The position numbers and the translations under genes were made by a program. Below, piece by piece: positions 58,538-64,000 of a stretch of 64,000 nucleotides of DNA. Position 1 is the stretch's first letter; each line of letters begins with the position of its first letter. Source of the DNA: Pseudomonas orientalis (GTDB lineage Bacteria > Pseudomonadota > Gammaproteobacteria > Pseudomonadales > Pseudomonadaceae); the NCBI RefSeq assembly GCF_001439815.1, contig NZ_JYLM01000010.1:1-64000 (forward strand). Reading direction: 5' to 3'. The notes under the pieces were generated by a model, which was given only the letters and a program-made list of their open reading frames with translations, had not been told where the DNA came from and made no database searches.

Positions 58538-58549
58538 AAGAGCCTGACC

Positions 58550-60547
58550 ATGACCGTCCTCAGCCGTTGCTTGTTGGTCCTGGGTCTAATGCTGGCCGCC
58601 GCGTGCGCCCAGCAACCCGCGCCCTATACCCCACCCGCGCAGCGGCCAACCGCGCCCAACGAAGCGCCGTGGCCGCAAAACCATTTCCTGGGCATTGCCT
58701 ACCATGACGTCAATGATCGCGACCCCGATCAGGCGGTGGTGGCGGTGCGCACCGAACGCTTGATCGAACAACTGGCCTGGCTGCGCGAGAACGGCTACCA
58801 GGCGGTCAGCGTCGACCAGATCCTGGCCGCGCGCAACGGCGGCCCGACGCTGCCGCCCAAGGCCATCATGCTCAGCTTCGACGACGGTTACGCAAGCTTC
58901 TACACCCGCGTGATGCCGATTCTGCGCGCCTACCACTGGCCGGCGTTACTGGCGCCAGTGGGCTACTGGATCGACACGCCGCTGAACAAACCGGTGGACT
59001 TCGCCGGTTCACCGCGTCCGCGTGGAGAGTTCCTCACCTGGCAGCAGATTCGCGAAGTGTCCCAGTCGGGCCTGGTGGAAATCGCCGCGCACACCGACGC
59101 CAACCACAAAGGCATCCTCGCCAACCCCCAAGGCAACCTGGAGCCGGCGGCAACGTCCCTGCGCTTTGACCCGGCCACCGGGCGCTATGAAAGCCAGGCG
59201 CAGTTCGATGCGCGGCAGCGTGCGGACGTCGTGGCGATTTCCAACAAGATCCAGGCCGTGACCGGCAAAAAACCACGGGTGTGGGTATGGCCCTATGGCG
59301 CGGCCAAAGGCACGTCGTTGGCGATCGTCAGCGAGCAGGGCTACCAGATGGCGCTGACCCTGGAAGACGGCCTCGACAGCTCCAGTGATCTGATGAACAG
59401 TCCGCGCTTTCTGGTGGCCTCCGATCCCGACGGCGAGCACTTCGCCAACAGCATCGTCGCCGCACAGACCCCGGCGCCGCTGCGCGTATTGCATGTGGAC
59501 CTGGACAACGTCTACGACCCCGACCCGGCCCAGCAGGCGCGCAACCTCGACGTACTGGTGCAGCGCGTGGTGGACATGGGCGCCGGCACCGTGTTCCTGC
59601 AAGCCTTCGCCGACCCCAAGGGCGACGGCCTGGTGCATTCACTCTACTTCCCCAACCGTCACTTGCCGGTGCGCGCCGACCTGTTCAACCGCGTCGCCTG
59701 GCAACTGCACACCCGTGCCCATGCGGCGGTGTATGCCTGGATGCCCGTGCTCAGTTTCGCCCTCGACCCCAAGCTGCCGCGCGTGACCCGTTGGGACCCG
59801 CAAACCGCCAGGCTGGGCACCGATCCCGACCAGTACCAACGCCTGTCGCCGTTCGACCCGCAGGTGCGCAAAATCATCGGTGAAATCTACGAAGACCTGG
59901 CCCGCAACAGCGCCATCGACGGCGTGCTGTACCACGACGACGCCGTGCTCTCGGACTTCGAAGACGCCAGCCCCGCCGCGCTCAAGGCGTACGCGGCCAA
60001 TGGTCTGCCTGACACTGTCGCCGCCTTGCGCGCCGACCCCGCCACGCTGCAACGCTGGACCCGCTTCAAGAGCCGCTACCTGATCGACTTCACCCAGGAG
60101 CTGACCACCAAGGTTCGCGCCATCGCCGGGCCGCAGGTGCAGACCGCGCGCAATATCTTCGCCGAGCCGATGCTCAACCCGGCCAGCGAAGCCTGGTTTG
60201 CGCAGAACCTCGACGACTTCCTGCAGGCCTATGACTGGACCGCGCCGATGGCCATGCCGTTGATGGAAGGTCAGGAATTGAAGACCTCCGATGCCTGGCT
60301 GGAAAAACTGGTGGCGACCGTCAAGGCACGCCCGGGAGCCTTGGAAAAAACCATTTTCGAGCTGCAAGCCAAAGACTGGCGCACCAAAGCCGCGCCGGAT
60401 ATCAGCGCTGAGCAACTGGCGCAATGGATGGGCGTGCTCAAACGCCAGGGGGTCAAGAGCTTTGGCTACTACCCGGACAACTTCCTGGAAAATTCCCCGG
60501 ACCTGAAGACGGTACGTCCGGCCCTTTCCAACCAGTGGAACCCTTGA
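58550..60547 (+). CDS. pgaB: PgaB, PNAG deacetylase with glycoside-hydrolase-like C-domain
   Basis: PgaB removes some acetyl groups from PNAG in the periplasm so that it can be exported. The 665-residue lipoprotein has lipidation Cys19 (LAAAC), a family 4 carbohydrate esterase domain (about 45-300) and a GH153-type C-terminal domain (about 310-650). In the esterase the SFDDGY motif gives D111/D112 and the metal histidines are H181 and H186 in HTDANH. The C-terminal domain includes VDLDNVYDPDPAQQ and DGVLYHDDAVLSDFED. All key residues of both domains appear intact. Confidence 0.94.
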   Translation: MTVLSRCLLVLGLMLAAACAQQPAPYTPPAQRPTAPNEAPWPQNHFLGIAYHDVNDRDPDQAVVAVRTERLIEQLAWLRENGYQAVSVDQILAARNGGPTLPPKAIMLSFDDGYASFYTRVMPILRAYHWPALLAPVGYWIDTPLNKPVDFAGSPRPRGEFLTWQQIREVSQSGLVEIAAHTDANHKGILANPQGNLEPAATSLRFDPATGRYESQAQFDARQRADVVAISNKIQAVTGKKPRVWVWPYGAAKGTSLAIVSEQGYQMALTLEDGLDSSSDLMNSPRFLVASDPDGEHFANSIVAAQTPAPLRVLHVDLDNVYDPDPAQQARNLDVLVQRVVDMGAGTVFLQAFADPKGDGLVHSLYFPNRHLPVRADLFNRVAWQLHTRAHAAVYAWMPVLSFALDPKLPRVTRWDPQTARLGTDPDQYQRLSPFDPQVRKIIGEIYEDLARNSAIDGVLYHDDAVLSDFEDASPAALKAYAANGLPDTVAALRADPATLQRWTRFKSRYLIDFTQELTTKVRAIAGPQVQTARNIFAEPMLNPASEAWFAQNLDDFLQAYDWTAPMAMPLMEGQELKTSDAWLEKLVATVKARPGALEKTIFELQAKDWRTKAAPDISAEQLAQWMGVLKRQGVKSFGYYPDNFLENSPDLKTVRPALSNQWNP

Positions 60548-60549
60548 TC

Positions 60550-61890
60550 ATGTTCGACAGAATCCTGGCTATATTCGTGCTGGCACTGGTACTGGGCGTG
60601 CCCCTGGGCCTGATCTTCCTGGTCACCGGGCAGTTCCTGATGGACTTCGTGTTTTTCTACCCGCTGTTCATGTCCGCGCTGTGGATTGCCGGCGGCCTGT
60701 ACTTCTGGCTGCACTGGGAGCGCCACTGGCCGTGGCAGGAGGACACCCCGGCGCCGACCCTGGCCGGCAACCCGCTGATCTCGATCATCATCCCTTGCTA
60801 CAACGAAGGCGATAACGTCGCCGACACCATGGCGGCCGCCCTGGGCCAGGTGTACACGAACATCGAAGTGATTGCGGTCAACGACGGCTCCAGCGACAAC
60901 ACCGCTGCGATACTCGACGCGCTGGCGCTGCAACACCCACGCCTGCGCGTGCTGCACCTGGCGCAGAACCAGGGCAAGGCCGTGGCCCTGCGCATGGGTG
61001 CGGTAGCGGCGCGCAGCGAATACCTGGTGTGCATCGACGGCGATGCGTTGCTCGACAAAAACGCGGCGGCCTACCTGGTCGCGCCGATGCTCGACAACCC
61101 GCGCCTGGGCGCCGTCACCGGCAACCCGCGTGTGCGCACACGTTCGACCCTGATCGGCCGGGTACAAGTGGGCGAGTTCTCCTCGATCATCGGCCTGATC
61201 AAGCGTACCCAGCGCGTGTTCGGACGCATCTTCACGGTGTCGGGTGTGGTGGTGGCGTTCCGTAAAAAGGCGCTGAACCGCATCGATTACTGGAGCACCG
61301 ACATGATCACCGAGGACATCGATGTCAGCTGGAAGCTGCAACTCGATCACTGGGCGATCTTCTACGAGCCGCGCGCGCTGTGCTGGATCCTCATGCCGGA
61401 AACCGTCGGCGGCCTGTGGAAACAGCGCCTGCGCTGGGCCCAGGGCGGCGCTGAAGTGCTGTTCAAGAATATCCGTGGCATCTGGCAATGGCGCCATCGC
61501 TACCTGTGGCCGCTGCTGTTCGAATATTGCCTGTCCACCGGCTGGGCCTTCACCTTCCTGCTCTCGGTGGTGTTCTGGGGCCTGGGCAAATTCATGGTGT
61601 TGCCGCCGGCGATTACCGTCGACTCCCTGGTGCCGCCGGCGTTTACCGGGCTGGTGCTGGCGATGGTGTGCCTGCTGCAGTTCGCGGTGAGCATCCTGAT
61701 TGACCGACGCTACGAAAAAGACCTGTGGAAAACCCTGTTCTGGACCGTGTGGTACCCGATGGTGTTCTGGCTGGTGAGCCTGTTCACCACGCTGGTCAGT
61801 TTTCCCAAGGTGTTGTTCAACCAACACCAGAAACGCGCGCGCTGGGTCAGCCCAGACCGTGGTATCAAACCTGCCCAAGAGGAGGTGTGA
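60550..61890 (+). CDS. pgaC: PgaC, PNAG synthase (GT2 family)
   Basis: PgaC polymerises UDP-GlcNAc into PNAG at the inner membrane. The 446-residue protein has two N-terminal membrane helices (about 5-27 and 35-55), the GT2 catalytic domain (about 73-300) and three C-terminal helices. The catalytic motifs are D112 (VNDGS), D163/D165 (CIDGD), TED ending at D256 and Q292-R-L-R-W296. I start at 60550, two bases after pgaB; the frame runs open further upstream inside pgaB, but that part is not PgaC-like. Confidence 0.95.
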   Translation: MFDRILAIFVLALVLGVPLGLIFLVTGQFLMDFVFFYPLFMSALWIAGGLYFWLHWERHWPWQEDTPAPTLAGNPLISIIIPCYNEGDNVADTMAAALGQVYTNIEVIAVNDGSSDNTAAILDALALQHPRLRVLHLAQNQGKAVALRMGAVAARSEYLVCIDGDALLDKNAAAYLVAPMLDNPRLGAVTGNPRVRTRSTLIGRVQVGEFSSIIGLIKRTQRVFGRIFTVSGVVVAFRKKALNRIDYWSTDMITEDIDVSWKLQLDHWAIFYEPRALCWILMPETVGGLWKQRLRWAQGGAEVLFKNIRGIWQWRHRYLWPLLFEYCLSTGWAFTFLLSVVFWGLGKFMVLPPAITVDSLVPPAFTGLVLAMVCLLQFAVSILIDRRYEKDLWKTLFWTVWYPMVFWLVSLFTTLVSFPKVLFNQHQKRARWVSPDRGIKPAQEEV

Positions 61891-61892
61891 CG

Positions 61893-62375
61893 ATGAAGCT
61901 GGTCAGAACCCGCCAGAACCTGGCGATGTGGATTATCGATGTGTTGCTTACCCTGCTGGCCTGGGCCGGCCTGGTCTGGCTGCTGGCCCGGGGCATGAGC
62001 GCCATGCTCGAAACCCACGGCGGCCCGCGCCTGGAAGCGCCGATCTTCGCCGCGCTCAACACCTTGCAAATCTACCTGTGGATTGCCCTGTTCAACGCCG
62101 TGATCCTGGTCGCCTGGGCGCGCTACCAGCAACGCAAAGGCCGCAAATTCGCCCAGCGTCGCGCCGAAGCGAATGCCCTGAGTGATCAGCACTTGAGTGA
62201 AAGCTTCAAGCTGGGCGAGGGCGACCTGGAACAACTGCGCCGCCCGGGCGTGCTGGTGATCCACAACGACGAAGAGGGCGGCGTGGGCGAAATCAAATCC
62301 CACGTCTCCCGCGACGTCGAACGCCCCGGCCTGGCCCTGGTGTCCGGCTCGGAAAAAGACAAGGGCCTTGGCTGA
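61893..62375 (+). CDS. pgaD: PgaD, PNAG synthase accessory protein
   Basis: The 160-residue protein has two membrane helices (about 12-34 and 55-78) and a cytoplasmic tail. In E. coli PgaD pairs with PgaC and the complex is activated by c-di-GMP. The start at 61893 has a strong gaggaggtg ribosome site; the frame upstream overlaps pgaC and is not real. The tail contains the FKLGEGDLEQLRR segment typical of PgaD. Confidence 0.9.
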   Translation: MKLVRTRQNLAMWIIDVLLTLLAWAGLVWLLARGMSAMLETHGGPRLEAPIFAALNTLQIYLWIALFNAVILVAWARYQQRKGRKFAQRRAEANALSDQHLSESFKLGEGDLEQLRRPGVLVIHNDEEGGVGEIKSHVSRDVERPGLALVSGSEKDKGLG

Positions 62376-62397
62376 TTCTTCAGCCCTGCAAATACCA

Positions 62398-62577
62398 ATG
62401 TGGGAGGGGGCTTGCCCTAATGCCGCCCTCAGTAGGAGCGAGCTTGCTCGCGAAAAACTCACAGGCACCGCGTTCATTCAGGAAGCACGCGTTATCGTTG
62501 ACGTTTTTCGCGAGCAAGCTCGCTCCTACAAAAAACCTTAACTGGCTGGCATTAGGGCTTGCCCCCTCCCACATTGA
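62398..62577. repeat. Compound repeat: REPIN copy 5 nested between type-2 REPs
   Basis: Type-2 REPs at 62398-62423 (aatgtgggagggggcttgcc) and 62549-62577 (complement) face each other, and a complete 100-bp type-1 REPIN (62431-62530) lies between them, spacer oriented as in copies 1 and 3. Confidence 0.9.
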
Positions 62578-62937
62578 TCTCCAACGCTGTGAGTGCGCAC
62601 GGGTTCAACAAAACTGATTGGATTTCCGATAAATGGGATCCAAATCACAAAACCGCCGCGAACTTTCCTCCCCTTCCCGGTACTAACCCTAACTCGACGA
62701 CACTTGATGGCTAAATAGTGGCGATCAATGCCCGTCAGTCGAATCGCTGTCGAAACAGTTGCCGCCGGTCGGATTAAACGTCTCAGCATTCCGGCCGCAC
62801 CTTGTTCGATAATTATTTTTTGTTACTAATCATTAGGTTAGCCCGCAGACACGCTCCAACACCCTACAGCCCCAGCGTCTTGGACTGCCGGGAGTTCGAT
62901 GTTAGCGTGCCGGCCTTTGATTTTCGACGGATCGAAC
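62578..62937 (+). other. AT-rich intergenic region upstream of tpsB
   Basis: These 360 bases hold no convincing gene. The 62800-62840 part is notably AT-rich (gataattattttttgttact) and is the likeliest place for the tpsB promoter, but no clear -35/-10 pair stands out. Confidence 0.55.
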
Positions 62938-64000
62938 ATGCCTCTGCCAATGCCACGGACTCGGTTTCTTCTATGCACGCTCTTGCTCACTTGCCTGGGC
63001 CTGAACACTGCATTCGCCGCCCCCACGCCCGGCGACCAGGACCTGATCCGCGATCGGCAGAACCGCCTGCTCGAGGAGCAACAGCGGCGCCTTGAAGAAC
63101 TCAAGGACCTGCCCGGCAAAGCGGCCAAACCCGAGGCGCCCACCGCGCCCGCCGACACCCGCTGCTTCCCGATCAAGAACATCGAACTCAAAGGCGCCGA
63201 CAGCCTGCCGGCCTCCGAGCGCGAGCGCCTGCTCAAGCCCTATGTCGGCCAGTGCCTGGGCGTGTCCCAGCTCAACGACCTGCTCAAGGCCATTACCGAC
63301 TACTACCTCGGCAAAGGCCGCGTCACCAGCCGCGCCTACCTGCCGCAGCAAGACCTCTCCACCGGCCACCTGCAAGTGCTGGTGGTGGAAGGCAAGCTCG
63401 AAGCCTTGCGCAGCGCCGAAGGCAGCACCGTGACCGAGCGCGAACTGGCCATGGCGTTTCCCGGCAAGGTCGGCGAAGCACTGAACCTGCGCGAAATCGA
63501 GCAACTGGTGGACCAGCTCAACCGCCTGCCGTCCAAACAGGCGCAAATGGAATTGACCCCCGGCAAGCAAGTCGGCGGCAGCGACGTGGTGGTCAAGAAC
63601 ACCGCGCAAAAGCCCTGGCGCGCCAGCCTGTCGCGCAATAACGACGGCCAGAAAAGCACCGGCGAACAGCAATGGGGCGCCGGCCTGGAGTGGGACAGCC
63701 CGCTGGGCCTGGGCGACCAGTTGATTCTGCGCGGTGGCCACGACGCCATCAGCGACCACCAGAAAACCTCGAAAAACACCATGCTCTACTACAACGTGCC
63801 GTGGGGTTGGTGGAACTTCAGCTACACCTACAGCGAGAGCGACTACCGCACCTTCGGCGTGACCGACGACTTCAAATACAAGCAGGACGGCGACAACCAG
63901 AACCACCAACTGCGCGCCGAACGGGTCATCCACCGCGATGACGTGAGCAAGACCTCGGTCAACGTCGGCCTGGCGCACCTGCGCACCAACAACTACATCC
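62938..64000 (+). CDS. TpsB outer-membrane transporter (FhaC/ShlB/HecB family), partial
   Basis: The frame from ATG 62938 (or 62950) stays open to the window end, so 354 residues are visible. After a signal peptide (LLCTLLLTCLGLNTAFA) comes a helical segment rich in Gln, Arg and Glu (QNRLLEEQQRRLEELKD), as in FhaC helix H1. POTRA domains follow (CFPIKNIELKGADSLPASER, YLGKGRVTSRAYLPQQDLST, VLVVEGKLEAL), then the start of the barrel (GAGLEWDSPLGLGDQLILRG). It would export a large TpsA adhesin or hemolysin, expected just right of the window. The visible part shows no disruption. Confidence 0.92.
   Translation, partial: MPLPMPRTRFLLCTLLLTCLGLNTAFAAPTPGDQDLIRDRQNRLLEEQQRRLEELKDLPGKAAKPEAPTAPADTRCFPIKNIELKGADSLPASERERLLKPYVGQCLGVSQLNDLLKAITDYYLGKGRVTSRAYLPQQDLSTGHLQVLVVEGKLEALRSAEGSTVTERELAMAFPGKVGEALNLREIEQLVDQLNRLPSKQAQMELTPGKQVGGSDVVVKNTAQKPWRASLSRNNDGQKSTGEQQWGAGLEWDSPLGLGDQLILRGGHDAISDHQKTSKNTMLYYNVPWGWWNFSYTYSESDYRTFGVTDDFKYKQDGDNQNHQLRAERVIHRDDVSKTSVNVGLAHLRTNNYI

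Noticed and set aside
60424..60549. Upstream extension of pgaC overlapping pgaB
   Set aside because: The extension has no PgaC similarity; the ATG at 60550, just after the pgaB stop, gives the standard N-terminus.
62369..62385. Short hairpin (GGCTGA/TCAGCC) at the pgaD stop codon
   Set aside because: The stem is only 6 bp, overlaps the stop codon and has no T-run, so I do not call it a terminator.

Overview
The window is a piece of a Pseudomonas chromosome, most likely the P. fluorescens group. The evidence is the Pseudomonas-type 23S/5S rRNA end, a complete lapG-lapD / lapA / lapEBC adhesin locus, a pgaABCD locus a short way downstream (an arrangement I remember from SBW25-like strains), two families of REP sequences, and high-GC genes joined by 4-bp stop/start overlaps. 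Species cannot be fixed from this sequence alone.

Layout. 1-566: the last bases of a 23S rRNA followed by two 5S rRNA genes, each with its own terminator. 795-2675: an amino-acid-type chemoreceptor (PctA/B/C family). 2727-7803 (minus): a three-gene operon matching mgoB-mgoC-mgoA (= pvfA-pvfB-pvfC), which makes a diazeniumdiolate or pyrazine-N-oxide type signal; the usual fourth gene mgoD/pvfD is not next to it. 8175-8885: a GntR/FCD regulator with a perfect palindrome upstream. 9055-34765: the Lap system. It comprises LapG (periplasmic protease), LapD (c-di-GMP receptor), a small conserved unknown, the 5688-residue adhesin LapA built from four 300-bp and seventeen 630-bp repeats, and the LapE-LapB-LapC type I secretion system.

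34980-41106: a TauD-type dioxygenase, a LysR regulator, and an EmrB/EmrA/outer-membrane-factor efflux system. 41133-48091: an orphan XRE regulator, an uncharacterised coupled pair of exported proteins (DUF3142-like plus a 720-aa protein), a GT39-type membrane glycosyltransferase and a Fic protein. 48243-53296: a tightly overlapping marR-FUSC-DUF1656-HlyD-OMF operon (AaeAB-like efflux) with a visible promoter and operator. 53373-55755: a small membrane protein and a YdgA/DUF945 protein. 56057-62375: pgaABCD for poly-beta-1,6-N-acetylglucosamine (PNAG) synthesis and export, preceded by a structured leader. 62938 to the window end: the start of a TpsB (FhaC/ShlB-like) two-partner secretion transporter that runs off the edge.

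How the genes fit together. About half the window serves surface attachment: a releasable giant adhesin with its c-di-GMP-controlled protease switch and exporter, an exopolysaccharide, and probably a second large exoprotein secreted by the TpsB at the right edge. The Mgo/Pvf-type signal operon and the chemoreceptor add signalling and sensing, and two tripartite pumps add export of small molecules. Five 100-bp REPIN elements and several copies of a second REP family sit between genes and separate most of these modules.
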